This document shows positions 24,782-33,199 of a DNA stretch of 64,000 nucleotides, piece by piece (within the stretch, counting starts at the first letter, position 1; each line of letters begins with the position of its first letter). The notes beneath the pieces are model-generated. The model was not told where the DNA came from and did not search any database. It was given only the letters and a program-made list of their open reading frames with translations. Position numbers and translations under genes: made by a program. Source of the DNA: Flavonifractor sp. An112 (lineage in GTDB: Bacteria; Bacillota; Clostridia; Oscillospirales; Oscillospiraceae); assembly GCF_002161085.1 (NCBI RefSeq), contig NZ_NFLU01000010.1, positions 1-64,000 on the forward strand. Reading direction: 5' to 3'.

Positions 24782-25633
24782 TTACTTCTTGCTGTAATCG
24801 TAGAAGCCGATGCCGGTCTTGCGGCCCAGCTTGCCGGCCCGGACCATCTTCCGCAGCAGCAGGGAGGCACGATACTTGGGATCGTGGGTCTCGTTGTACA
24901 GGGTGTCCATGATGGCCAGGCACACGTCCAGGCCCACCAGATCGCCCAGAGCCAAGGGGCCCATGGGGTGGTTGGCGCCCAGCTTCATGGCGGTGTCAAC
25001 GCCCTCAACGGAAGCAACACCGGTGTACACCAGATCGATGCCCTCGTTGATCATGGGGATCAGGATCTTGTTGACCACGAAGCCGGGGGCCTCGTTGACC
25101 TCGACGGGCTCCTTACCGATCTCAACGGACAGGTCGCGGATGGTGTTGAAGGTCTCGTCGGAGGTGTGAGCGCCCCGGATGACCTCAACCAGCTTCATGA
25201 CGGTAGCGGGGTTAAAGAAGTGCATACCGATGAACTTGTCGGCGCGCTTGGTAGCAGCGGCGATCGCGGTGATGGAGATAGAAGAGGTGTTGGAGGCCAG
25301 AATGGTCTCGGGCTTGCAGATGCTGTCCAGCTCGGCAAAGATGCTCTTCTTGATGTCCAGGTTCTCGATAGCGGCCTCAACAACCAGGTCAGCATCGGCA
25401 GCAGCCTTCAGATCGGTGGTGAAGGTCATGTGAGCCAGGATGTCGGCCTTCTTGGCCTCATCCATCTTGCCCTTGGCCACCAGCTTGTCCAGGCTCTTGT
25501 TCAGACGGCCCTCGGAAGCCTTGATGATGTCGTCGTTGATGTCGCGGACGGTAACATCAAAATCCTTCTTGGCGAAGACCTGAGCGATGTCCAGGCCCAT
25601 AGTGCCGCCGCCGATGACAACAATCTTTTTCAT
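24782..25633 (-). CDS. hbd: 3-hydroxybutyryl-CoA dehydrogenase
   Basis: A 283-residue NAD(P)-dependent enzyme. The Rossmann motif is [15 protein letters not shown] at residues 5-19. Catalytic elements are SNTSSISIT near 116 and [17 protein letters not shown] near 135 (catalytic His), and the family signature includes DRPGF-like [19 protein letters not shown] near 180. It converts acetoacetyl-CoA to 3-hydroxybutyryl-CoA, the step before Crt. The ATG has AAGAGG-like sequence upstream. It lies 95 nt before bcd and 265 nt after crt; the long gap to crt holds the duplicated crt end. Confidence 0.96.
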   Translation of the reverse strand: MKKIVVIGGGTMGLDIAQVFAKKDFDVTVRDINDDIIKASEGRLNKSLDKLVAKGKMDEAKKADILAHMTFTTDLKAAADADLVVEAAIENLDIKKSIFAELDSICKPETILASNTSSISITAIAAATKRADKFIGMHFFNPATVMKLVEVIRGAHTSDETFNTIRDLSVEIGKEPVEVNEAPGFVVNKILIPMINEGIDLVYTGVASVEGVDTAMKLGANHPMGPLALGDLVGLDVCLAIMDTLYNETHDPKYRASLLLRKMVRAGKLGRKTGIGFYDYSKK

Positions 25634-25707
25634 GACAAAAAACCTCTTTTCAATCTGTTTTTAATTTTAAAGAAAGGATGTATCGAACTGAAACAGAGGA
25701 TGCTTCC

Positions 25708-25740
25708 TTACTTGTTCTGGAAATGCTTCTCCACGGCGCG
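25708..25740 (-). pseudogene. Duplicated 3' end of crt (remnant)
   Basis: On the minus strand this encodes RAVEKHFQNK and a stop, against KRAEKHFQNK and a stop at the true crt end (25899-25930). The core 23 nt match at 20 positions. No start codon or coding context precedes it; 158 bp of palindromic sequence separates it from crt. Confidence 0.8.
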
Positions 25741-25898
25741 GGCGTTTCCTGCGGGAAACGCGGGTATTACGTCCGCGCCGTCCAGGGGGAACCAGTTCCC
25801 CCTAGATACGCGCCGCAAGCGGCGCGATACCCCCTCCGCTCTCCGAGGGGATTGGAGACGTAGGGGCCGATGCCCTCATCGGCCCACACACCGCCAGA
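25741..25898. repeat. Palindrome-rich insert between the two crt ends
   Basis: Four successive inverted repeats: GCGTTTCC / GGAAACGC (25742-25761), AGGGGGAAC / GTTCCCCCT (25784-25803), CGCGCCGC / GCGGCGCG (25809-25826) and GGGCCGATG / CATCGGCCC (25864-25885). No open frame with a ribosome-binding site. Confidence 0.7.
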
Positions 25899-26675
25899 TC
25901 ACTTATTCTGGAAGTGCTTCTCAGCGCGCTTCTCCAGGAAGGCGCCCATGCCCTCGTCCTTGTCGGCGGTGCCGCAGCAGACGCCGAAGGCCTCGGCCTC
26001 AAAGGCGGAGCCGGTGGCGATGTCGGTCTGCATACCCATGCGGATGCAGCGCTTGGACTCCTGCACGGCGATCTGAGCGTTGGCGCAGATGGCGTTGGCC
26101 AGCTCCATGGCCTTGTCCATCAGCTCCTCGGCGGGATAGACCTGGCTGACCAGGCCGATGGCCTTGGCCTCGTCGGCCTTGATGACCTTGGCGGTGAGGA
26201 TCAGCTCCATAGCCTTGGAAACGCCCACGATGCGGGGCAGCCGCTGAGTGCCGGCGAAGCCGGGGGTGATGCCCAGGCCCACCTCGGGCTGACCAAACTT
26301 GGCCTTCTCACTGGCCAGGCGGATATCGCAGGCCATGCTCAGCTCGCAGCCGCCGCCCAGAGCGAACCCGTTGATGGCAGCGATGACCGGCTTGGCCATA
26401 TTCTCCAGCTTCAGGAACACACCGCCGCCGTGCACGCCAAACTTCTTGCCGTCGATGGAAGAGAAGTTCTTCATCTCGCCGATGTCAGCGCCGGCCACGA
26501 AGGAACGGCCCGCGCCGGTGAGGATCATCACATAGATCTCATCGTCGGCAGCCACCTGATCGATGACCGCGTCCAGATCACTCAGAACCTGGCTGTTCAG
26601 CGCGTTCAGCGCCTCCTGCCGGTCAATGGTGACCACGCCCACGTGGCCCTGCTTTTCCAGCTTCACAAAACCCAT
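25899..26675 (-). CDS. crt: 3-hydroxybutyryl-CoA dehydratase (crotonase)
   Basis: A 258-residue enoyl-CoA hydratase family enzyme. The oxyanion-hole segments are SFVAGADIGEM near residue 60 and AINGFALGGGCELSMACD near 97; the catalytic Glu pair corresponds to E in GGGCE and in KFGQPEVGLGITPGFAGTQRL (split over about 126-146). It dehydrates 3-hydroxybutyryl-CoA to crotonyl-CoA. AAGGAGG lies 9 nt before the ATG. It is first gene of the butyrate operon, under a promoter that overlaps a Rex operator. Thiolase, the step before hbd, is not in the window. Its last ten codons are duplicated downstream. Confidence 0.96.
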   Translation of the reverse strand: MGFVKLEKQGHVGVVTIDRQEALNALNSQVLSDLDAVIDQVAADDEIYVMILTGAGRSFVAGADIGEMKNFSSIDGKKFGVHGGGVFLKLENMAKPVIAAINGFALGGGCELSMACDIRLASEKAKFGQPEVGLGITPGFAGTQRLPRIVGVSKAMELILTAKVIKADEAKAIGLVSQVYPAEELMDKAMELANAICANAQIAVQESKRCIRMGMQTDIATGSAFEAEAFGVCCGTADKDEGMGAFLEKRAEKHFQNK

Positions 26676-26711
26676 TATGTTCTGCCTCCTTGTCCTGTAA
26701 CCTATCTAGAA

Positions 26712-26729
26712 TTGTTATATTTTTAACAA
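26712..26729 (-). promoter_or_regulatory. Rex operator in the crt leader
   Basis: TTGTTATATTTTTAACAA (plus reading) matches the Rex consensus TTGTTAANNNNTTAACAA at all but one of the defined positions. It lies just downstream of the predicted transcription start. Rex senses NADH/NAD+ and is known to repress crt-bcd operons in clostridia, so redox control of butyrate synthesis is expected. Confidence 0.85.
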
Positions 26730-26743
26730 GTTCTTACCTAATA

Positions 26744-26772
26744 AGTATAACGCACCGCCGCCCAACAGGCAA
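26744..26772 (-). promoter_or_regulatory. Promoter of the butyrate operon
   Basis: TTGCCT (26767-26772), 17-bp spacer, TATACT (26744-26749), minus strand. Beyond it, 26773-26950 holds no gene or structure I can support. Confidence 0.75.
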
Positions 26773-26950
26773 GTAAAATGCAAGAGAAATTCGTTATTTT
26801 TTTATCAATGATTATAGCCAATATGCACAACTCGGTTTCAGAAAGCCGCCTTAACTCTCGGCCGAATTGGCAAACCACATGGTTTTTGGCCCGGTTTTCC
26901 CTTTTTTCGCCCTGTTGGCAAGGCACCGCATTTATGCAATATGTACAAGT

Positions 26951-26970
26951 GCCGGGGCGAACGCCCCGGC
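26951..26970 (-). repeat. GGGGC-type palindrome after the Ntn-hydrolase gene
   Basis: GCCGGGGCG-AA-CGCCCCGGC, a perfect 9-bp stem 5 nt past the stop codon, without a T-run on the minus strand. Confidence 0.6.
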
Positions 26971-26975
26971 GGGGC

Positions 26976-27947
26976 TCACGGCACAAAGTGGATCTGCTGC
27001 TCCGTGACCAGAGGATGGCAGATCAGCGTTTCTCCCTCCCGCTTTGCCTCATCCATGGCGACAGCGGTAATCTGGCTGTTATCGTAGGTTTTATAATAAT
27101 AGGTGCCCGTCCGGCCGTCGATGCAGCAGGAGTAATCCGTGAGGTCCCATTTCCCCTCCGGCGTCTGCACCGCCCCCCGGGGCATGGCCACCGCGTCCAG
27201 GATGTGAAAGACCTGGCTGACACTGGAGATCTCGTCCCGCTCACAGGCGCTGTTCCACTTAAGGAAGGCGGCCCGGACAAAGCGGGAGGCGGGTGACCAG
27301 TCTCCCGGCAGGCCCAACGTGCCCATTCCCTGACCAAAGGGACACAGCTCCACCCCACCGAAGCGGTTCTCCGGCTGGGCGGCGGACAGGCCCATATACT
27401 GGTTCAGGTTGGTCAGGTGGAAATCAAAGGTGGGGTTGTTGGTCAGCACTCCCACCGGGTCCTCAAACAGTTTCAGACCGTCGGCCATAGGCTCCGCCAC
27501 CAGAGCCCGCTTTCCGTCGGCCAGGTGCCAATGGAGGGGGGCGTTTGGCATATTGGGGGCAAAGGGGGTATCCAAAATACGGACAGAGCGCAGCTTTTCC
27601 TCCGCCTGGTCCACGCTGTCGCAGCTGCCCAGCAGCCAGGGGATCAGCTCATAGGGGGCGGCGGGGGTACCGTCCTTCGAGCCGCAGGGATAACAGGCGT
27701 TACCCGGGAAGTTGAGGCCTGCCATATAGAGGCCCTTCTCGTTGACCCCCTCAGCATAGAGGGGGTAGTCCTCCGCCACTGTGGCCATACCGATGATGGC
27801 GTAGTGCCGCTCCAGGGTAGGCATGGCCTTGAATGTGAGGGGAAAGTTGCGGGGGGTAATGACCACCTGCTGGCCGAAGTGGTACTCCAGATCCAGGTTC
27901 CGGCCGAAGTAGGGGGCCGCGGTGGTAAAGGTCAAGCTGGTACACAC
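26976..27947 (-). CDS. Choloylglycine hydrolase family (bile salt hydrolase / penicillin V acylase type)
   Basis: A 323-residue Ntn-hydrolase. Met1 is followed directly by Cys2, the nucleophile exposed on Met removal. The other active-site positions of the family fit: Arg16 and Asp19 (FGRNLD), Asn79 (AGLNFPG), Asn170/171 (LTNNPTF) and Arg222 (PASRF). The length equals that of bile salt hydrolases. In a gut anaerobe, deconjugation of glycine/taurine bile acids is the likely role, but penicillin V acylase or N-acyl homoserine activity cannot be excluded. GTG is the start, with AGGAGG 9 nt upstream, needed to place Cys at position 2. No signal peptide, so cytosolic. Confidence 0.88.
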   Translation of the reverse strand: MCTSLTFTTAAPYFGRNLDLEYHFGQQVVITPRNFPLTFKAMPTLERHYAIIGMATVAEDYPLYAEGVNEKGLYMAGLNFPGNACYPCGSKDGTPAAPYELIPWLLGSCDSVDQAEEKLRSVRILDTPFAPNMPNAPLHWHLADGKRALVAEPMADGLKLFEDPVGVLTNNPTFDFHLTNLNQYMGLSAAQPENRFGGVELCPFGQGMGTLGLPGDWSPASRFVRAAFLKWNSACERDEISSVSQVFHILDAVAMPRGAVQTPEGKWDLTDYSCCIDGRTGTYYYKTYDNSQITAVAMDEAKREGETLICHPLVTEQQIHFVP

Positions 27948-28036
27948 GGTTGCTTCCTCCTGTCTTGAAATGGAACGCCCTGTCGGCGCTGCCCTTAGTG
28001 TAACAGTCCCACCCCCAGGCTATCCTGATCCTGTTG

Positions 28037-28080
28037 AAAAAGGGCCTGCCGCGGGGAAAACGCGACAGGCCCTTGCTTTT
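28037..28080 (-). terminator. nrdJ terminator
   Basis: On the minus strand: AAGGGCCTGTCGCG / CGCGGCAGGCCCTT, then TTTCAAC, immediately after the nrdJ stop; A-run on the 5' side. Confidence 0.85.
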
Positions 28081-30384
28081 TTAGCCGCACTTGGAGTAGC
28101 CGCAGTCACGGCAGGTGACGCAGCCGCCTTCGTGCTCCAGCTTTGCTCCGCATTCGGGGCAGAACTTGGCCAGCTTGGCCTCGGCGGGAGTCATGCCCGG
28201 CCGGGGAATGGGCGCCGCTTTGGTGGTGGCGCTGATGGGGGCGGGAACAGTCTCGCGATTGCCCTGGGACACCTTGAGCACCTTCTCCAAGGATTTGGCA
28301 ATGGCGTCGGGGCAGGAGGTCACCGGTACGCCGGACTGCCGCAGGCAGGAGGGGCAGCGGATACCCTTGAGCTGCTGGATGATCTCCTTGGGGTCCATGC
28401 CGGAACGGATGCCCACGCTGACCAGCCGGGCCGTAGCCTCGCTCTGGCTGGGGCAGCCGCCCGCTCGTCCGGTGTTGGTAAACACCTCACAGATGCCGTT
28501 CTCGTCGTAGTTGACGGTAATATAAAGGTTGCCGCAGCCGATGCGCACCTTCTCGGTGAAACCGGTGGTCACCGCCGGACGGGGCCGGGGCTGGATGTGA
28601 CCGTAGGCCTCCTGAGGAATCTGGCACTCCTCGCACACCCGGCCAGTGGGGGCGGGGGCGGGCTCCTTGCCGTCGTTGACCTTGCCGATATTGAGCACCT
28701 GCTCGTTGCGGCTGCCGTCCCGGTAGATGGTGGTACCCTTGCAGCCCAAGGTGTAGGCCAGGCGGTAGACCTCGGCCACCTCGGCCTTGGTGGCGGAGTT
28801 GGGGAAGTTCACCGTCTTGCTGACGGCGTTGTCGGTGTACCGCTGGAAGGCGGCCTGCATCTTCACGTGCCAGATGGGGGACACGTCGTGGGCGCACACA
28901 AAGACCCGCTTGATGTCCTCGGGAATGCCGTCCACATGGGCCAGGGAGCCCTGCTCCACGATCTTGCGCATCAGCTTCTCGGAATAGATCCCCGCCTCCT
29001 CCAGCTTGTCCTTCAGGATCTGGTTGGTCTCGATGAGGTGGGTGTTGTCCATCACATTGCGGATATAGGCGTAGGCAAACACCGGCTCCACGCCGGAGGA
29101 CACCCCGGCGATGATGGACAGGGTGCCGGTGGGGGCGATGGTGGTAACAGTGGCATTGCGGATGGGCTTGCCGTCCTTGTAGATACTCTGGTCAAAGAGG
29201 GGGAAGGCACCCCGGCTCTCGGCCAGCTTCTCGCTCTCCTGGTGGCCGATGGTGTTGATGGTGTCCATGATCTCCTGGGCCAGGGCCACACCCTCCTCGC
29301 TGTTGTAGGGCACACCCATATAGAGGAGCATATCGGCAAAGCCCATGACGCCCAAGCCGATCTTCCGGGTGGAACGGGTCATCTTGTCGATCTCGGGCAG
29401 GGGGTACTGGTTGACCTCAATGACGTTGTCCAGGAAGTGGACGGCGGCACGGATGGTCTTTTCCAGCTTGGCCCGGTCCAGCACCCAGCCCGCCACGGTC
29501 TTGGTGATGTGGTTGACCAGGTTGATAGAGCCCAGATTGCAGCTCTCATAGGGCAGCAGAGGCTGCTCACCGCAGGGGTTGGTGGACTCGATCTCGCCCT
29601 GGCTGGGCACCGCGTTGTCCCGGTTGAGCCGGTCCAGGAAGATGATGCCCGGCTCGCCGGTCTGCCAGGCGGAGGTGACGATGGTGTCAAAGACCTCCCG
29701 GGCCTTCAGCTGGCCCGCCACCCGGCCGGTGGCCGGGTCCACCAGATCGTACATCCCGTCCGCACTCACCGCCTCCATAAAGGCCTCGGTGATGCCCACG
29801 GAGATGTTGAAGTTGGTGATCTCGGAGGTATCGTTCTTGCAGGTAATAAAGTCCATAATATCGGGGTGATCCACCCGGAGGATGCCCATGTTAGCGCCCC
29901 GGCGGGTACCGCCCTGCTTCACCGCCTCGGTGGCGGCGTTAAACACCTTCATAAAGGAGATGGGGCCGCTGGCCACACCGCCGGTGGAGTTGACGGTGGA
30001 ACCCTTGGGACGCAGCCGGGAGAAGGAAAATCCGGTGCCGCCGCCGCTCTTGTGGATGAGAGCTGCGTTCTTAATGGCGTCAAAGATGTCCTCCATGGAG
30101 TCGGCCACCGGCAGCACAAAGCAGGCGGACAGCTGCCCCAGAGGGCGGCCGGCGTTCATCAGGGTGGGGGAGTTGGGCAGGAAGTCCAGATTGGTCATCA
30201 TCTCATAGAATTCCGCCGCCGTGGCCACCACATCGGCCTTGGGGTCAAAATGGCGGTCGCCTTCGGCTACCGCGTTGGCCACACGACGGAACAGGCCATC
30301 CACCGTCTCGGTGGGATTCCCCTGCTCATCCCGGGCCAGATAACGCCGCTCCAGTACAGCCTTGGCGTTTTCAGAAATGGGCAT
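28081..30384 (-). CDS. nrdJ: Adenosylcobalamin-dependent (class II) ribonucleotide reductase
   Basis: A 767-residue B12-dependent reductase. N-terminal SPTLMNAG and QLSACFVLPV give the first redox Cys; KSGGGTGFSFSRLRP, GGTRRGANMG and the active-site NPCGEQPLLPYESCNLGSIN (Asn-x-Cys-x-Glu) are present; a zinc-binding tail ends CRDCGYSKCG, containing Cys residues that re-reduce the active site. It makes dNTPs independently of oxygen, using coenzyme B12. The ATG at 30384 has AGGAGAG upstream. The promoter sits under two NrdR-type boxes. Having both classes II and III is common in gut clostridia. Confidence 0.97.
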   Translation of the reverse strand: MPISENAKAVLERRYLARDEQGNPTETVDGLFRRVANAVAEGDRHFDPKADVVATAAEFYEMMTNLDFLPNSPTLMNAGRPLGQLSACFVLPVADSMEDIFDAIKNAALIHKSGGGTGFSFSRLRPKGSTVNSTGGVASGPISFMKVFNAATEAVKQGGTRRGANMGILRVDHPDIMDFITCKNDTSEITNFNISVGITEAFMEAVSADGMYDLVDPATGRVAGQLKAREVFDTIVTSAWQTGEPGIIFLDRLNRDNAVPSQGEIESTNPCGEQPLLPYESCNLGSINLVNHITKTVAGWVLDRAKLEKTIRAAVHFLDNVIEVNQYPLPEIDKMTRSTRKIGLGVMGFADMLLYMGVPYNSEEGVALAQEIMDTINTIGHQESEKLAESRGAFPLFDQSIYKDGKPIRNATVTTIAPTGTLSIIAGVSSGVEPVFAYAYIRNVMDNTHLIETNQILKDKLEEAGIYSEKLMRKIVEQGSLAHVDGIPEDIKRVFVCAHDVSPIWHVKMQAAFQRYTDNAVSKTVNFPNSATKAEVAEVYRLAYTLGCKGTTIYRDGSRNEQVLNIGKVNDGKEPAPAPTGRVCEECQIPQEAYGHIQPRPRPAVTTGFTEKVRIGCGNLYITVNYDENGICEVFTNTGRAGGCPSQSEATARLVSVGIRSGMDPKEIIQQLKGIRCPSCLRQSGVPVTSCPDAIAKSLEKVLKVSQGNRETVPAPISATTKAAPIPRPGMTPAEAKLAKFCPECGAKLEHEGGCVTCRDCGYSKCG

Positions 30385-30419
30385 ATCGTATCTCTCCTCT
30401 GAGTTAGTATCTTATGTGA

Positions 30420-30466
30420 GCACAAGATATTGTATCATAGAAAAGCGCCATGTCAATATGTCCGAT
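30420..30466 (-). promoter_or_regulatory. nrdJ promoter overlapped by tandem NrdR boxes
   Basis: Minus-strand promoter TTGACA (30451-30456), 16 bp, TACAAT (30429-30434). The box gcacaagatattgtat (30420-30435) covers the -10 and is a 15/16 match to the reverse complement of the nrdD box. A weaker box (30451-30466) covers the -35. The two start 31 bp apart, the usual three-turn spacing. Confidence 0.85.
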
Positions 30467-30469
30467 TTC

Positions 30470-30498
30470 TTGCCCTTTTCACCCGTTCTTGCTATAAT
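30470..30498 (+). promoter_or_regulatory. Promoter of the CPBP protease gene
   Basis: TTGCCC (30470-30475), 17-bp spacer, TATAAT (30493-30498), divergent from nrdJ, leaving a leader of about 100 nt. Confidence 0.75.
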
Positions 30499-30601
30499 GG
30501 AGCCCGGAAGCCCTTGTGCCTGAAGCAGGTGCGAATTTCGGGCCGTGCTTTGCCGGTCCGGCTGGGCTCAATTTGGATTTATTTTTGTGCGAGGTGACGG
30601 A

Positions 30602-31519
30602 ATGGATCTCCATCAACCGGACCGGGCCCAACTGCTGCGCCCCCACTGTCAATGGTTCTCCCGGCTGGGATGGGCCCTGTTTGCCCAGATGGCCGCCATG
30701 CTGGCGGTCCAGCTGTTGGTGGCCGGCATCGTCCCCAGCGTTTTGAATCACCCCATCTCCCGCTGGTGCCTCTCCGTGGGCTCAGCCTACGGCGCGGGTG
30801 TGCCCGCCTTCTGCCTGGTGCTGCGCAGCGTGCCCGCCCCGGGCCCCTCCGCACGCCGCCCCATGGGGCCGCTGAACCTGGGCAAAGCCCTGGTGACCAC
30901 CCTTGGTCTGGTCTATTTGTCCAATCTGCTCACCCTGCTTCTCACCCAACTGATTGGGATTCTCCGGGGCCAGGCAGTCACCAATCCGGTGGACAGTCTG
31001 GCCGGCTACCCTACGGTACTGAACCTCCTGCTGGGCTGCGTCATTGCGCCCCTGTCAGAGGAATATCTCTTCCGCTATTTGCTGCTGAACCGACTGCGGC
31101 CTTATGGGGATAAATTTGCCATCCTGGCCTCCGCCCTGTGCTTCGGCCTGTTTCACGGCAATCTGAATCAGCTGTTCTATGCCTTTGCCGTGGGGGCTCT
31201 CTTTGCCTATGTGGTGCTCCGGACCGGCTGCCTGTGGCAGTCCATCCTGCTCCACGCCCTGATTAACTTTACCTCGGTGGGTCTGGTACCCCTGCTGGAG
31301 CTGCTGGGCCAGACCGGAGAACTGCTGACCTCCCTGCTGGTGCTGGGGTCCATCGTGGTCGGCATGACCTTTCTGGTCACCAGTTGGCGGGATATCAAAC
31401 TGGAACCCGGCCTGGTCCCCTTCTCCGAGGGCATGAAATGGCGGCTCTTCTTTGAAAATCCCGGCGTCATCGCCTTCTGTCTGCTGGCGCTCATCCTGAT
31501 GGCCAGCTATGTTCTGTAA
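30602..31519 (+). CDS. CPBP family intramembrane metalloprotease
   Basis: A 305-residue membrane protein with about eight helices. The CPBP/Abi motifs are in order: EEYLFR at 153-158 (Glu-Glu and Arg), FGLFHGN at about 181-187 (metal His) and HALINF near 220. The family cleaves or processes membrane substrates (CAAX-type, bacteriocin immunity) and has no certain substrate here. The ATG at 30602 follows GAGGTGA; nineteen in-frame codons upstream are rejected for lack of a binding site. It ends 2 nt from the convergent flippase gene with no terminator between, so the transcripts must overlap. Confidence 0.87.
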   Translation: MDLHQPDRAQLLRPHCQWFSRLGWALFAQMAAMLAVQLLVAGIVPSVLNHPISRWCLSVGSAYGAGVPAFCLVLRSVPAPGPSARRPMGPLNLGKALVTTLGLVYLSNLLTLLLTQLIGILRGQAVTNPVDSLAGYPTVLNLLLGCVIAPLSEEYLFRYLLLNRLRPYGDKFAILASALCFGLFHGNLNQLFYAFAVGALFAYVVLRTGCLWQSILLHALINFTSVGLVPLLELLGQTGELLTSLLVLGSIVVGMTFLVTSWRDIKLEPGLVPFSEGMKWRLFFENPGVIAFCLLALILMASYVL

Positions 31520-31520
31520 C

Positions 31521-33050
31521 CTACCTCAAGCGGAAAAGGCGATTCAGCCGCACCCCCTGGGCCTGGAGGGCCGCCAGGTAGAGCACCACACCGAAGAGGG
31601 TGCAGGCCCCCACCGCCGTCCACTCCCCTACTCCGCTGTCCAGCAGCACCTGAAAGAGCAGGTTGCCGGTGAGGCCCGTCAGCAGGGCCGCCAGGCCGGG
31701 GGCTATCCCCCAGTCAAAGAGCCGCAGCTTCAGCCCGGTGACTCGCCGCACCTGGAACCAGTTCAGGAACGCCCCCAGGGCGGAGGAGGCCACCACACCC
31801 ACCCAGTAGCCGCCGATCCCCACACCGGGGAGTCCCAATAACAGATAGGTGCAGCCCAGCTGCAGCCCGCCGGACAGAATGGAACTGCGGGCTGCAGCTT
31901 TTTGTCTGCCCAGGCCGTTGAGGGCGCATCCCAGCACTGCCTGCCAACAGGACAGCAGCACCCCTACCGACAGAGGGAGCAGATACCGACCTACCCCCTC
32001 CTCCCGAAAGAGCAGCTGACCCAGGGTAGGGCCCACCACTACCAGCAGAGCCATAGCAGGAAACATAAGCACCGAGGTGGCCAGCATAGACCGGTCGATC
32101 CGCCGCCGGATCAGCGGGGTGTTGCCCAGTGCTGCCCCCTGGGCCAGCTTGGGCATAAGGACCAGCCCCAGGGCGCCGATGAAAGCGGTGGGCAGGCAGA
32201 GCATAGGCATGGTCATGCCGCACAGCACACCGAACTCCTCCATGGCCCGGCTCACCTCCGCCCCGGCGGCCACCAGCCGCTGGGGGATGAGCACCGCGTT
32301 GGCCGAGCCCATCAGGTTGCCCAGCAGACTGGTAAACCCCACCGGCAGGGCGATGGCCAGGATCTGCCGGTTCATCCGCCGGGAGGCCCCCGGCTCTCCC
32401 AGCTTCTCCCCTGCCAGCCTGCGGCGGGCCAGCAGCATCAGCGTGATGGAGGAAAAGAGTTCGCACACGATCATGCCCACCACGATAATAGCCACGGTCC
32501 GCTCCGGATTCTGGGGCAGGAAGAGCACCAGCAGCCCGAGAACCGCCGCCGCCCGGATGACCTGCTCGCACAGCTCCACCGCCGCCGGAGGCCGGATGGC
32601 GCCGGTACCATAGAAGAAGTGTTTATGGAGGTTTTCCACACCGGTAAGCAGAATACAGGGCAGCAGCAGCAAAAGCCCCATCTGGGTGCGGGCATCCCCC
32701 AGCAGGTACACCGAAATGGGGTCATACAGCAGGGCAGTGACCGTGGCCAGCACTCCAAACAGTCCCAGAAAGCACAGCAGGCACCGGCGGAGCACCTGGG
32801 CCGCCGCTCCCCGCTGCCCCCGGGCGTAGTATCCGGCGGACAGGTTGGATACCGCCGCCGTCAGCCCCACCGCCGTCAGAGAGAGCAGCACGGAATAGAC
32901 CGGCATAATGAGCTGGTAGAGGCCCATGATCTCCGCCCCGATGAGGCGGGAGAGTAAGATCCGGTAGACAAAGCCCAAAAACTGCCCGGCAATGCCGGTA
33001 CCGGTGAGCAGCAGGGTGCCGTAGAGCATGGATGTCCGGTCGAGCTTCAA
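31521..33050 (-). CDS. SpoVB-like polysaccharide/lipid II-type flippase (MOP superfamily)
   Basis: A 509-residue membrane protein with about 14 helices, beginning TGTGIAGQFLGFVYRILLSRLIGAE (about 17-41), the usual start of SpoVB/oligosaccharide flippases. FGVLCGMTMPMLCLPTAF (near 270) and GCALNGLGRQK (near 380) are also typical. SpoVB relatives move lipid-linked saccharides across the membrane in cortex or capsule synthesis. The start is TTG at 33050 with GGGGGAGG 5 nt upstream. Whether it is spoVB itself or another paralogue cannot be told from this window. Confidence 0.85.
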   Translation of the reverse strand: MKLDRTSMLYGTLLLTGTGIAGQFLGFVYRILLSRLIGAEIMGLYQLIMPVYSVLLSLTAVGLTAAVSNLSAGYYARGQRGAAAQVLRRCLLCFLGLFGVLATVTALLYDPISVYLLGDARTQMGLLLLLPCILLTGVENLHKHFFYGTGAIRPPAAVELCEQVIRAAAVLGLLVLFLPQNPERTVAIIVVGMIVCELFSSITLMLLARRRLAGEKLGEPGASRRMNRQILAIALPVGFTSLLGNLMGSANAVLIPQRLVAAGAEVSRAMEEFGVLCGMTMPMLCLPTAFIGALGLVLMPKLAQGAALGNTPLIRRRIDRSMLATSVLMFPAMALLVVVGPTLGQLLFREEGVGRYLLPLSVGVLLSCWQAVLGCALNGLGRQKAAARSSILSGGLQLGCTYLLLGLPGVGIGGYWVGVVASSALGAFLNWFQVRRVTGLKLRLFDWGIAPGLAALLTGLTGNLLFQVLLDSGVGEWTAVGACTLFGVVLYLAALQAQGVRLNRLFRLR

Positions 33051-33123
33051 TGGGCCCTCCCCCTTTCAATGGTCCACTTCCACTCTATTCCGCAGGGTCG
33101 TCCGGCATACATCCAGAAACCTT

Positions 33124-33152
33124 TTGACAAATGACGGCAAAGGTTTTATCAT
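33124..33152 (+). promoter_or_regulatory. Promoter of the DUF554 gene
   Basis: TTGACA (33124-33129), 17-bp spacer, TATCAT (33147-33152). Confidence 0.75.
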
Positions 33153-33199
33153 AGAACCGTATATTTTAGTGAATTGCAGTATAAAAGTGAGGAATTCCT

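Noticed and set aside
30402-30417. A third NrdR-like box before nrdJ
   Set aside because: Weak match (agttagtatcttatgt) at an 18-bp offset from the good box, which is not an integral number of turns.
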